Part shown: in pieces, positions 7,283-14,303 of the stretch
How the letters are laid out: each line of letters opens with the position of its first letter
How positions within the stretch are numbered: the stretch's first letter is position 1
NCBI GenBank assembly: GCA_009704445.1
Contig: WLED01000013.1
Span: forward strand, 1 to 16,740
DNA length: 16,740 nt
DNA from: Actinomycetota bacterium
GTDB lineage: Bacteria; Actinomycetota; Actinomycetes; Nanopelagicales; Nanopelagicaceae
Direction: 5' to 3'
Translations under genes and position numbers: made by a program
Notes under the pieces: model-generated
Database searches by the model: none
Seen by the model: the letters and a program-made list of their open reading frames with translations, nothing else
What the model was told of the DNA's origin: nothing

Positions 7283-8524
7283 TCAGGATTTATAGCCGAG
7301 AATGTTTTGCACGACTTTCTTCAATTGACTTGAGTCACCTCCCGCCACTCCATCTAAAGTTCTATCCGTCCAATCATTGAGGGAATCAATTACAGACTTA
7401 GTATTGAGGTCATCAGATATAGAGTGAAGAATTCCCTCAATCAAATCAGTTGTTGGAGCAACGTCTTTCTGCGCAAGTGCAATCCTCAACCTTTCTACCT
7501 GCGTTGTTGACTCTGCCAACTTCTCATCACTCCACATTCGATCCTCACGATAGTGATGGGACATTAAGCTCCATCTAATAACAAAAGGATCTACCCCGGA
7601 TGCAAGCAAAGTAGAGACAAAAACTAAATTCCCTTTGCTCTTACTCATTTTCTCGCCATCAAGTCCGATCATGCCCGCGTGCACGTAATGTGAGGCTAGT
7701 TCTTTTCCGGATATGACTCGTGCCTGGGCCGCGCACATTTCGTGATGAGGGAAAATCAAATCACTTCCACCACCTTGAATATCTATCAAAGTGCCTTCAC
7801 TCTCATCAGGCTTCAAGTAGTTCAAGGCAATGGCAGTGCATTCGATATGCCATCCGGGGCGACCGCAACCATGAGTTGATGGCCAACCAGGCTGCATAGG
7901 CCTTTGCTGCATCCACACTAGACAATCCAAGGGATCTTTTTTTCCGGCTAGCGTCGGATCACCGCCTCGTTGGGCAAAAATTTCAATCATTTCTTCATTA
8001 GGTAAATGAGAAACACTTGAGAATTTCGAATCATGCTTAACCGCGAAGTAAATGTCACTATCTATTTGATACGTGCTATTGCGAACTATCAATTGATCTA
8101 TGGCTTGAGTGACCAATGGGATCGCTTCAATCGCACCGACATAGTGCGTTGGCGGAATAACGTTGAGCTTTGACATGTCGTTTCTAAAAAGTTCAATTTG
8201 ATCATTTGCCAGATCGTTCCAATGCACTTGATCTCGATTAGCACGTTCAAGAAGAGGCTCATCAATATCGGTAATGTTTTGAACGTAATTAACCCTTGAA
8301 CCACTGGCGGTTAAGTAACGAAGGATCAGGTCAAAAGAAAGATATGTCGCCGCGTGGCCAAGATGAGTCGCGTCATATGGAGTTATACCGCACACATACA
8401 TTCGGTAAATATCTTTGTCATCCAGCGGTTTCTTTAGACCCGAAGCGGTGTCGCTCAGATGCATTTGCGGAAATTTGAGAGAGGAAGACAAATCTTGTAC
8501 CGCAACCGCTCCCCAGGATTTCAT
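7283..8524 (-). CDS. mshC: L-cysteine:1D-myo-inositol 2-amino-2-deoxy-alpha-D-glucopyranoside ligase (mycothiol synthesis)
   Basis: MshC joins cysteine to GlcN-Ins using ATP, the third committed step of mycothiol synthesis; it evolved from cysteinyl-tRNA synthetase. Seen here: MYVCGITPYDATHLGHAATY at 42-61, with a zinc ligand at Cys45 and the HIGH-type signature HLGH at 54-57; GWHIECTA with Cys229; FPHHEMCAAQ near 258; and KMSKSKGN at 292-299. At 413 residues it is slightly shorter than a CysS and has a short C-terminal anticodon-domain remnant, as expected for MshC. The N-terminus MKSWGAV and LHLSDT-like MHLSDTASG also match MshC rather than CysS. A TAGAAT hexamer ends 6 bases before the ATG, suggesting a leaderless transcript from its own promoter, 99 bases after the SCO1664-family gene. 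Confidence 0.94.
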   Translation of the reverse strand: MKSWGAVAVQDLSSSLKFPQMHLSDTASGLKKPLDDKDIYRMYVCGITPYDATHLGHAATYLSFDLILRYLTASGSRVNYVQNITDIDEPLLERANRDQVHWNDLANDQIELFRNDMSKLNVIPPTHYVGAIEAIPLVTQAIDQLIVRNSTYQIDSDIYFAVKHDSKFSSVSHLPNEEMIEIFAQRGGDPTLAGKKDPLDCLVWMQQRPMQPGWPSTHGCGRPGWHIECTAIALNYLKPDESEGTLIDIQGGGSDLIFPHHEMCAAQARVISGKELASHYVHAGMIGLDGEKMSKSKGNLVFVSTLLASGVDPFVIRWSLMSHHYREDRMWSDEKLAESTTQVERLRIALAQKDVAPTTDLIEGILHSISDDLNTKSVIDSLNDWTDRTLDGVAGGDSSQLKKVVQNILGYKS

Positions 8525-8530
8525 TCGTGA

Positions 8531-8536
8531 ATTCTA
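8531..8536 (-). promoter_or_regulatory. Predicted -10 element of mshC (leaderless)
   Basis: On the minus strand TAGAAT lies 6 bases before the ATG of mshC; the region upstream to 8623 is AT-rich and non-coding. The -35 region is not distinct. Confidence 0.48.
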
Positions 8537-8623
8537 TGACAAATTAAACGAAAAATTTTAGACTTTTACTCACCCGGTACATTCTTAACGAGCGAATCAA
8601 TGATGGAGTGCTTATTTTGCTAT

Positions 8624-9325
8624 TTAGAAGGCTGGCCATGGAACCGCTGGCCAGTTTGGCGATGGTTCCGGGAATGACTCGTCTTTGAGCATCCGGTCTA
8701 TTCGAGTAATGCAAGCTTTAATCTCGGATTCTGTCAGCAATGGTTTGAGAGTTTCACCTAACTGCCCCAAAAGACCGGTCCTGCACTTTTGAAGAACTTC
8801 AACTTCATCGGGTAATAAACGCTCACCGGCCCATTGCCACAAAACCGTTCGTAGCTTGTCATCTTCGTGAAAAGTCACACCATGATCACAGCCGTAAGTT
8901 CTGCCACCTTTGGTGGGTAGAAGGTGACCTATCTTGCGATCAGTGTTGTTGATTATTGCGTCAAATAGCGCCATGCTCCTAAGTTCTATTCGATCCTGCG
9001 AGAAGTATGCTGAGAGATCGATCGATTGATCTATCTCAATCCACTCTTGAACCATTCCCAGACCATAGGGTCCATCTCTTAACACCGTGAATGGAACTAG
9101 ATTAAGACCAAGATAATTACTCACACAGTAGGCAGCATATTCACGGTGAGCTAAACACCCTTGATCAAAATCCCACAACGGTCGCTCACCCGCAATGGGT
9201 TTGTAGATACAGGTTAACTCGAGATCATTGTGGACAACATGCGCGTAGAGCGTTGCATTAGAAGCATCGACCAACCTACCTGTGACAATCAATTCGTTGC
9301 TGGTAATTGCCTCATGCTTATTCAT
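8624..9325 (-). CDS. SCO1664-family protein, PI3/4-kinase-like fold
   Basis: Member of the actinobacterial SCO1664 family (TIGR03843), 233 residues, remotely related to phosphatidylinositol 3-/4-kinases and HipA-type kinases. Kinase-like landmarks are visible: Lys42 in IYKPIAGERPLWDF as a likely ATP-binding lysine; the catalytic-loop-like NNTDRKIGHL at 126-135; and the metal-binding-like CDHGVTFH at 146-153 (DHG in place of DFG). There is no signal peptide or membrane segment. The substrate is unknown. It lies 36 bases after DUF3090 in the order phosphomutase, DUF3090, this gene, then mshC. A TACAAT hexamer at 9339-9344 (minus strand) could give it an extra promoter. The ATG at 9325 is the only start with good family alignment. 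Confidence 0.85.
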   Translation of the reverse strand: MNKHEAITSNELIVTGRLVDASNATLYAHVVHNDLELTCIYKPIAGERPLWDFDQGCLAHREYAAYCVSNYLGLNLVPFTVLRDGPYGLGMVQEWIEIDQSIDLSAYFSQDRIELRSMALFDAIINNTDRKIGHLLPTKGGRTYGCDHGVTFHEDDKLRTVLWQWAGERLLPDEVEVLQKCRTGLLGQLGETLKPLLTESEIKACITRIDRMLKDESFPEPSPNWPAVPWPAF

Positions 9326-9361
9326 GAACTGACCGATGATTGTAAAATTTCAAGACATTCT

Positions 9362-9871
9362 TCATCGCTTATATCCATTTGCGCGAGGACATAGGTGACC
9401 ACGAGGATCAATTGGTATCGAACAAAATGGGCACGGTAATCTGCCCGCATTTACTACCGCTTTTGATCTCTGAACAAACGATTGCGCTGCCCCGAGGGCA
9501 ATTGAAACCGCTAGAACTTCACTGTCCTCCTCGTCATCTTGAGAGGAAGTCTCATAAAATTCAAAAACTACGACTTTGACTTGATCATCCCATGAAATGG
9601 AGATCGCACCAGTGACAAAAAGAGCGTCAACAGGTGATTCCAAGGGCTGATCATCAACTGGTGATGTATCTGCAATTTCAAAAGGATTGGCCCGCTTGAT
9701 CCCTGCAATGATCATTTCTAACCGTGCAACTATTGCCCGTACTTGATCCTTTTCAATAGCTACCGAAAAAATCTGTTTTTCTTTTTTAGCCTGGATGTAG
9801 AAAGCACGCTCCCCTGGCGCTCCGACAGTGCCAACAATAAATCTATCGGGGGTGAAAATTTCATATCTCAC
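9362..9871 (-). CDS. DUF3090 protein with C-terminal zinc-ribbon-like motif
   Basis: Uncharacterised actinobacterial family (DUF3090, TIGR03847), 169 residues. The N-terminal part (about 1-60) alternates strands, with FIVGTVGAPGERAFYIQA. An acidic middle segment at 106-119 includes a run of Asp/Glu. The end carries LPCPFCSIPIDPRGHLCP: Cys147, Cys150, His159 and Cys161 look like a zinc site. The GTG start overlaps the stop codon of the phosphomutase gene by 4 bases (GTGA), a strong sign of translational coupling. Family and context are clear, but the molecular function is unknown. It belongs to a trio conserved across Actinobacteria with the SCO1664-family and phosphomutase genes. Confidence 0.88.
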   Translation of the reverse strand: MRYEIFTPDRFIVGTVGAPGERAFYIQAKKEKQIFSVAIEKDQVRAIVARLEMIIAGIKRANPFEIADTSPVDDQPLESPVDALFVTGAISISWDDQVKVVVFEFYETSSQDDEEDSEVLAVSIALGAAQSFVQRSKAVVNAGRLPCPFCSIPIDPRGHLCPRANGYKR

Positions 9872-10545
9872 TTGCCGTTACCGCCACCCAATTGATGTTT
9901 ACTTCGTTTCTTCGACATTAAAAGATCCGTAACTGTGGCTCGAGTATCGTTTAAAAGCAAAATTCTTGGTTTTTCTGAAGAGAAATCAATAATGCTAATT
10001 GATGCAGGATCAATGATGATTCGTTGAAACTCATCCAAATGCATTCCGAGGCTCGAAGCAACTATTGCTTTGATGACATCCCCATGACTGACAAGCACCA
10101 AAGCCCCATCGACAGAGTGCTTGATATTTTGATGAATAACCTTCATTGCCCTGGACTGCATTTGCAGTATTCCCTCACCCTTCGGGAAATACATCTGACT
10201 CGGAGAGTTCTGAACAATTGACCAGAGTTTATTCCGAGATAGAACAGACAATTTCTTTCCGGACCAATCACCATAGTCAACTTCAGTTAACTCTTGATCA
10301 ATTACGGGCTGAGGTTTCTGACTTCTCGAACTGCTCTTTTCGTTTATCCAAGGCGTGATTGTTTCAATGCAACGCTCCATGGGTGAAACTCGAATTTCAT
10401 GAGGTATGAAATCGCCCAATCTGCGAGCTAAATCCAGAGATTGTTCCTTACCCTGTTTGGACAGGTGAACATTAGGGCGTCGACCAGAAAGCACACCTAA
10501 AGCATTAGCTTGTGAATGTGCATGTCTAATCAAAACTACTCGCAT
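9868..10545 (-). CDS. Histidine phosphatase, MSMEG_4193-family phosphomutase-like protein
   Basis: Phosphoglycerate-mutase-fold histidine phosphatase of 225 residues (TIGR03848 type; the mycobacterial counterpart is Rv2135c). The catalytic RHG-type motif is IRHAHSQAN with His8 as phospho-acceptor and Arg7. A second arginine lies in SPMERCIET, the acid in LTEVDYGDWSGK, and the second histidine in VLVSHGDV. The reading frame runs 19 codons further upstream, but the ATG at 10545 gives the family's N-terminus MRVVLIRH. It also has TAACCT 7 bases upstream, a likely leaderless promoter. It is the first gene of the trio, overlapping DUF3090 by 4 bases. A phosphatase is more likely than a true mutase; the substrate is unknown. 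The C-terminus is basic and glycine-rich (KKRSKHQLGGGNGK). Confidence 0.88.
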   Translation of the reverse strand: MRVVLIRHAHSQANALGVLSGRRPNVHLSKQGKEQSLDLARRLGDFIPHEIRVSPMERCIETITPWINEKSSSRSQKPQPVIDQELTEVDYGDWSGKKLSVLSRNKLWSIVQNSPSQMYFPKGEGILQMQSRAMKVIHQNIKHSVDGALVLVSHGDVIKAIVASSLGMHLDEFQRIIIDPASISIIDFSSEKPRILLLNDTRATVTDLLMSKKRSKHQLGGGNGK

Positions 10546-10552
10546 AAAACAA

Positions 10553-10558
10553 AGGTTA
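10553..10558 (-). promoter_or_regulatory. Predicted -10 element of the phosphomutase/DUF3090/SCO1664 operon
   Basis: On the minus strand TAACCT ends 7 bases before the ATG, the same hexamer and spacing as at metH. It predicts a leaderless transcript. Confidence 0.42.
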
Positions 10559-10584
10559 TCGCAGGTTTCTGAGCCCTGCCTTGC

Positions 10585-10590
10585 TATCGT
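10585..10590 (+). promoter_or_regulatory. Predicted -10 element of the aldo/keto reductase gene (leaderless)
   Basis: TATCGT is followed by 6 bases and then ATG at 10597. No ribosome site lies upstream of the ATG. The divergent gap to the phosphomutase gene is 51 bases. Confidence 0.45.
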
Positions 10591-10596
10591 CTTCCC

Positions 10597-11541
10597 ATGC
10601 AAAAGCGCCGTGCAGGAAACAGTGGTTTGGAACTTTCGCGCTTGGGCTTAGGAACCATGACCTGGGGCCGAGATACAGATGAAATCGAGGCTGCAGACCA
10701 ATGCCGAGCTTTTTTAGATGCTGGCGGAAATTTTTTGGATACTTCTCCTACATACGGAGATGGAGATAGTGAAAGGTTAATCGGAGGTCTCATCTCAACT
10801 TTGTTTAAAAGAGATGAAGTCGTCATCGCCAGTAAAGCAGGTATCAATCACAATGAAAATTCTCGCCGTGTTAATGCCACTCGACAGTTTCTTATTGGCG
10901 ATCTAGACCGCACATTGGAGCGCTTAGGGACGGATTTCATTGATCTTTGGCAAATAAGCCATTGGGATGATCAAACACCACTCGATGAAACTTTGTCAGC
11001 TTTAGATTATGCCTACACGACGGGACGAGCGCGATATGTCGGCGTTAGTAATTACTCAGGCTGGCAATTGGCTCTTGCCGCGACAAAACAACTAACTAAC
11101 ACGATGAAAGCACCGATTACGACCACCAACAATGAATACTCATTGTTAAATCGCAGCGCCGAAAGCGAAATTTTGGACGCAGCAGTTAACTGCGGATTAG
11201 GGTTCATCGCGTGGGCACCATTAGCGCGTGGAGTTTTAACAGGAAAATATCGAAAAGGTGTTCCAAGTGATTCTCGCGCTGCGGCGCCACATTTTGCTAA
11301 ACAAGTAGAGCCTTACCTTGACGATCAAAGTTCCCGAATAGTTGAGGCCGTTGTTGTTGCTGCTCAAGGCTTGGGATACTCCCCGCTCGAGGTTGCATTA
11401 GCATGGGTTCGCGATGCACCGGGTGTAACAACAGCGCTTGTTGGTGCACGAACCGGTGCGCAACTTCGAGGAATCTTGAAAAGTGAGGAAATAGAGCTTC
11501 CTACAATTGTGCGTTCGGCCTTAGATGACGTGAGCTTCTAG
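10597..11541 (+). CDS. Aldo/keto reductase
   Basis: NADPH-dependent oxidoreductase with a TIM-barrel fold, 314 residues, which reduces aldehydes or ketones in the cytoplasm; the physiological substrate is not evident. The full catalytic tetrad is present: Asp48 (NFLDTSPTYG), Tyr53, Lys80 (VVIASKAG) and His122 (LWQISHWD). Other family motifs are LERLGTDFIDLWQ, RARYVGVSNYSGWQ, YSLLNRSAESEILD, a cofactor-binding WAPLARGVLTGKY and a C-terminal VGARTGAQL. The ATG start aligns with the family (RRAGNSGLELSRLGLGTM). Its TAG stop overlaps the TAG stop of the convergent M20 peptidase in a single CTAG. Divergent from the phosphomutase operon; no functional link can be read from the context. Confidence 0.93.
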   Translation: MQKRRAGNSGLELSRLGLGTMTWGRDTDEIEAADQCRAFLDAGGNFLDTSPTYGDGDSERLIGGLISTLFKRDEVVIASKAGINHNENSRRVNATRQFLIGDLDRTLERLGTDFIDLWQISHWDDQTPLDETLSALDYAYTTGRARYVGVSNYSGWQLALAATKQLTNTMKAPITTTNNEYSLLNRSAESEILDAAVNCGLGFIAWAPLARGVLTGKYRKGVPSDSRAAAPHFAKQVEPYLDDQSSRIVEAVVVAAQGLGYSPLEVALAWVRDAPGVTTALVGARTGAQLRGILKSEEIELPTIVRSALDDVSF

Positions 11542-12851
11542 AGATTTTCTAGGAAATCCTTCAATACGAAGACACCGAAAGTTAACCCTTCGATGGGTAC
11601 TCTTTCATCCACTCCATGAAACATAGCCATGAAATCAAAATCTTTATCCAATTTCAACGGTGAAAAACCGTAACCAGTAATTCCTAAAACTGAGAGAGCT
11701 TTATTGTCAGTCCCACCACTCATTACGTAAGGCACGGGAATGGCATCCGAATCGTGTTTTATCAATGACTTGCACATCTGCTCTACTAAGTCACCTTCAA
11801 AAGAGACCTCTAGTGCCCTATCCCTAGTGATTGTTTCGATTTTTATCTCAGGACCGACAAGCGTTTTAATTGTCTCGTTGAGCTCTTCTTCGTATCCAGG
11901 TATAAAACGACCATCAATAACTGCGGAAGCAGACCCCGGAATAACGTTAGCTTTGTAGCCCGCCTCCAACATCGTTGGGTTTGCAGTGTTTTGTAACGTT
12001 GCGCCTATCATTCGTGAAGCAAAGCCAAGTTCTGATAACAGGGGCCTAAGATCTTTCTCGTCATAAGTTCTCCCCGTTGCTTGCGCTATCCTCTGAAAAA
12101 AAATCTTAACCGTTGAGCTATATCGTTGCGGCCATTGATGATTTCCAATTCTTGCAACCGCCTCGGATATTCGAGTGACAGCGTTTTCTTGATTCATGAG
12201 TGATCCATGTCCGGCGCGGCCGTCTGCAGTTAATTTCATCCAATGAATGCCTTTTTCTGCAGTTTCAATTAAATACAATCGTTTCCCGTTGGACAACGTG
12301 ACAGAAAATCCTCCAACCTCAGAGATAGCCTCGGTACATCCACTAAAGACTTCAGGGTGATGATCAACCATGTAATGAGAACCAAAGATGCTTCCTGCTT
12401 CTTCATCTGCGAAAAAGGCTAAAACGATATCCCTCTGCGGAGTGAAGCCATTCCGCGTCCAATTACGAACAGTTGCCAAAATCATCGCGTTCATATTCTT
12501 CATATCAACTGCGCCGCGTCCCCAAATGTAGCCATCCTTTATTTCTGCCTTGAAAGGATCTACTGACCAATCTGAAGAGTTTGCTGGAACCACATCTAGA
12601 TGTCCGTGGACCACGAGGCCTGGGAGTTTGTTGTTAGAGCCTTTTATTCGCGCAATAACATTGCATCGGCCTGGAGCAGATTCATAAATCCTAGATTCAA
12701 TCCCGACTTCCTTCAAAAGTTGCACGACGTGATCAGCTACTTCTTTCTCGTTCCCTTTACCATCACCATAATTAACGCTGGGAATCTGAATCAATTCACG
12801 GCAGATTCGAATAGTTTCATCAACCAGATCCGTGGAATGAGAAGAAGACAT
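11538..12851 (-). CDS. M20-family metallopeptidase (dipeptidase-like)
   Basis: Di-zinc aminoacylase/dipeptidase-type enzyme of 437 residues, related to Rv2141c of M. tuberculosis; likely cleaves dipeptides or N-acyl amino acids in the cytoplasm. Zinc and catalytic residues seen: His84 and Asp86 (VVHGHLDVVP), bridging Asp116 (GRGAVDMKN), catalytic Glu150/ligand Glu151 (FADEEAGS), and a late His in MAMFHGVDERVP. The dimerisation domain with TADGRAGHGS lies in the middle. No signal peptide is present. The ATG start has CACAAT 6 bases upstream, a weaker version of the leaderless promoter pattern. It is divergent from tRNA-Leu with only 43 bases between, and tail to tail with the aldo/keto reductase. 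Confidence 0.92.
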   Translation of the reverse strand: MSSSHSTDLVDETIRICRELIQIPSVNYGDGKGNEKEVADHVVQLLKEVGIESRIYESAPGRCNVIARIKGSNNKLPGLVVHGHLDVVPANSSDWSVDPFKAEIKDGYIWGRGAVDMKNMNAMILATVRNWTRNGFTPQRDIVLAFFADEEAGSIFGSHYMVDHHPEVFSGCTEAISEVGGFSVTLSNGKRLYLIETAEKGIHWMKLTADGRAGHGSLMNQENAVTRISEAVARIGNHQWPQRYSSTVKIFFQRIAQATGRTYDEKDLRPLLSELGFASRMIGATLQNTANPTMLEAGYKANVIPGSASAVIDGRFIPGYEEELNETIKTLVGPEIKIETITRDRALEVSFEGDLVEQMCKSLIKHDSDAIPVPYVMSGGTDNKALSVLGITGYGFSPLKLDKDFDFMAMFHGVDERVPIEGLTFGVFVLKDFLENL

Positions 12852-12857
12852 TTCGCT

Positions 12858-12863
12858 ATTGTG
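12858..12863 (-). promoter_or_regulatory. Possible weak -10 element of the M20 peptidase gene
   Basis: On the minus strand CACAAT lies 6 bases before the ATG. It keeps the position of the other hexamers but has C instead of T first, so it is less convincing. Confidence 0.25.
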
Positions 12864-12875
12864 GCATCCGATTGC

Positions 12876-12881
12876 TATCCT
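12876..12881 (+). promoter_or_regulatory. Predicted -10 element for the tRNA-Leu / apt transcript
   Basis: TATCCT ends 13 bases before the first tRNA base, leaving a short 5' leader of about 6 bases for RNase P. A weak -35 candidate (TTCGCT at 12852-12857-type position) lies 18 bases upstream and overlaps the divergent M20 promoter. No other promoter is seen before apt. Confidence 0.4.
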
Positions 12882-12894
12882 TGACCATCACTTA

Positions 12895-12978
12895 GTCCGG
12901 GTGGCGGAATTGGCAGACGCGCTAGCTTGAGGTGTTAGTTCCCGCAAGGGATTAGGGGTTCAAGTCCCCTCTCGGACA
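12895..12978 (+). tRNA. tRNA-Leu, anticodon GAG
   Basis: All arms can be drawn. The acceptor GTCCGGG pairs with CTCGGAC, with one G-U pair. The D-arm contains GGAATTGGCAGAC. The anticodon stem CTAGC/GTTAG encloses the loop TTGAGGT with anticodon GAG, reading CUU/CUC leucine codons. A long class II variable arm (CCCGCAAGGG) is typical of tRNA-Leu. The T-arm AGGGG/CCCCT has the loop TTCAAGT. The discriminator base is A. CCA is not encoded: after the discriminator comes one C and then the ATG of apt. The gene is 84 bases long. Confidence 0.95.
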
Positions 12979-12979
12979 C

Positions 12980-13507
12980 ATGCAGATACAACAGGCCTTG
13001 CAACTGATAAGGGACGTGCCTGATTTTCCGAAACCAGGAATTTTATTTAAGGATATAACTCCACTTCTTTCAAATGGCGATGCATTTAGCGCAATTACAG
13101 AGGAGTTCGCTTCGTTTGCGCAGTCATCAACTGTAATTGCGGGAATCGAAGCAAGAGGTTTTATTTTCGCTTCGGCTGTAGCGAATAATTTGAGCGCCGG
13201 TTTCGTTCCAATTAGAAAGGCTGGAAAGCTTCCTCATGAAAGTATCTCTGCCCAATATGGTCTCGAATATGGCCACGATGAGCTAGAGATTCACAAAGAT
13301 GCAGTGAAATCTGGCGCCAAAGTTCTCCTTATCGACGATGTTCTTGCTACTGGTGGAACAATTGCTGCAGCAATAGATCTCGTTCATCGAATAGGTGGTG
13401 AAGTAACACACGTGCTGGCTCTTCTTGAGATCTCAGGGTTATCTGGTCGGGATAAGATAAATCAGCTTTACCCACAAATACCAATCACCTCATTAGTTGT
13501 TTCTTAA
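12980..13507 (+). CDS. apt: Adenine phosphoribosyltransferase
   Basis: Salvages adenine with PRPP to give AMP in the cytosol. It has 175 residues, the usual length. Seen: DFPKPGILFKDITPLL near the N-terminus, IEARGFIFASAVA at 56-68, the flexible-loop region IRKAGKLPHE with LEYGHDELEIHKDA, and the PRPP-binding motif VLLIDDVLATGGT at 115-127. The ATG aligns with other Apt proteins and there is no later ATG that would fit. It begins one base after the tRNA-Leu discriminator base; the sequence upstream is tRNA acceptor stem, with no ribosome site. Translation therefore probably depends on a leaderless mRNA released by tRNA 3' processing. Thymidine kinase follows after 99 bases. Confidence 0.95.
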   Translation: MQIQQALQLIRDVPDFPKPGILFKDITPLLSNGDAFSAITEEFASFAQSSTVIAGIEARGFIFASAVANNLSAGFVPIRKAGKLPHESISAQYGLEYGHDELEIHKDAVKSGAKVLLIDDVLATGGTIAAAIDLVHRIGGEVTHVLALLEISGLSGRDKINQLYPQIPITSLVVS

Positions 13508-13594
13508 TCCTGGCAAGCCATCCCAATAGACATGGGTGCGCCTAAGGACCCGAGTTCCAAATACTGATTATCGGAAAATTTTCTAGCGCTATGG

Positions 13595-13600
13595 CAAGAT
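13595..13600 (+). promoter_or_regulatory. Possible weak -10 element of the thymidine kinase gene
   Basis: CAAGAT ends 6 bases before the ATG at 13607, in the position seen for the other predicted leaderless starts, but with C instead of T first. No ribosome site is visible. The rest of the 99-base gap after apt shows no convincing terminator. Confidence 0.25.
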
Positions 13601-13606
13601 GCGCCT

Positions 13607-14251
13607 ATGGCCGAGCTGATTTATTACTGTGGAACAATGGATAGCGGTAAGTCCACGCTAGCTTTACAAACAGCACATAATCATCAATCACGAGGTCGTA
13701 CTGGGTTTATCTTTACCAATAAAGATCGCGCTGGCAGCGGGACCATATCTTCAAGGTTAGGGCTATCAAGTCCTGCTATTGAAGTTTTCCCTGGGCTGGA
13801 TCTACATAAATATGTTGTCGATCATCTCTCAGTTGGTGAGCGGATTGATTACATCATTTGTGACGAGGCGCAGTTTTATGAACGAACACAGATCGAACAG
13901 CTAGCCCGAATCGTTGATGGACTCGGCATAGATGTCTATGCATTCGGAATTTTGACGGACTTTAGGACATCACTCTTCCCAGGTTCCGCGCGATTAGTTG
14001 AACTCGCAGACCGAGTTAACACTTTGCAAGTAGAAGCTTTGTGCTGGTGCGGTTCCAGAGCAACTCATAACGCTCGAACTATCGGTGGCACAATGGTTAT
14101 TGAGGGAGAACAAGTTGTTGTTGGCGATGTTGCCCCTGGTGCACAGGTTGCCTATGAAGTTCTCTGCAGGAGACACCATATGCGTCAAGTAACCGCAAAT
14201 GGCTCACGCGCTGCGCATACATCTCCGCAGACACTTCCCTTCAAAGAATAA
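13607..14251 (+). CDS. tdk: Thymidine kinase (type II, TK1-like)
   Basis: Phosphorylates thymidine with ATP to give dTMP, for salvage. It has 214 residues. The P-loop is GTMDSGKST at 9-17, the Walker B/catalytic motif is ICDEAQFYE with Glu87, and YAFGILTDFRTSLFPGS follows. The zinc-binding lasso uses Cys146 and Cys148 (CWCGSRATHNAR) with Cys187 and His190 (CRRHH). The first pair is C-x-C rather than the more common C-x2-C, probably a lineage trait rather than damage. The substrate-binding segment VVVGDV is present. Two other ATGs just upstream (13591, 13599) are out of frame. It lies in the same direction as apt, forming a small nucleoside/base salvage group. Confidence 0.94.
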   Translation: MAELIYYCGTMDSGKSTLALQTAHNHQSRGRTGFIFTNKDRAGSGTISSRLGLSSPAIEVFPGLDLHKYVVDHLSVGERIDYIICDEAQFYERTQIEQLARIVDGLGIDVYAFGILTDFRTSLFPGSARLVELADRVNTLQVEALCWCGSRATHNARTIGGTMVIEGEQVVVGDVAPGAQVAYEVLCRRHHMRQVTANGSRAAHTSPQTLPFKE

Positions 14252-14277
14252 ACACTCTAATTATTCAAAGTAAAAAA

Positions 14278-14287
14278 TACTCGAGTA
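14278..14287. repeat. Perfect 10-base palindrome TACTCGAGTA upstream of the alcohol dehydrogenase gene
   Basis: TACTCGAGTA equals its own reverse complement and sits just before the ribosome site of the dehydrogenase gene. It could be half of an operator or chance. It is flanked by A-rich sequence, and GAATAA (14246-14251) with TTATTC (14261-14266) forms a second short inverted repeat nearby. Confidence 0.35.
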
Positions 14288-14289
14288 AA

Positions 14290-14294
14290 AAGGA
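14290..14294 (+). promoter_or_regulatory. Shine-Dalgarno sequence of the alcohol dehydrogenase gene
   Basis: AAGGA lies 9 bases before ATG 14304, in a 52-base purine-rich leader. This is unusual in this window, where most promoter-proximal genes lack a ribosome site. Confidence 0.6.
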
Positions 14295-14303
14295 CAAAGA
14301 GAT

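Noticed and set aside
7283..8524. Cysteinyl-tRNA synthetase annotation for mshC
   Set aside because: Length, the N-terminal MKSWGAV/DTASG region and the context with the actinobacterial trio fit MshC better than CysS.
10561..10579. GCAGG/CCTGC inverted repeat between the phosphomutase and aldo/keto reductase genes
   Set aside because: Only 5 bases per arm with a 9-base spacer and no extension; expected by chance at this length.
10546..10602. Longer N-terminus of the phosphomutase from 10602
   Set aside because: It would cover the divergent promoter region and place 19 non-family residues before MRVVLIRH.
13508..13606. Terminator or small RNA between apt and thymidine kinase
   Set aside because: Only 4-base stems (CCCA/TGGG, GGGT/ACCC) were found, mutually exclusive and without a T-run.
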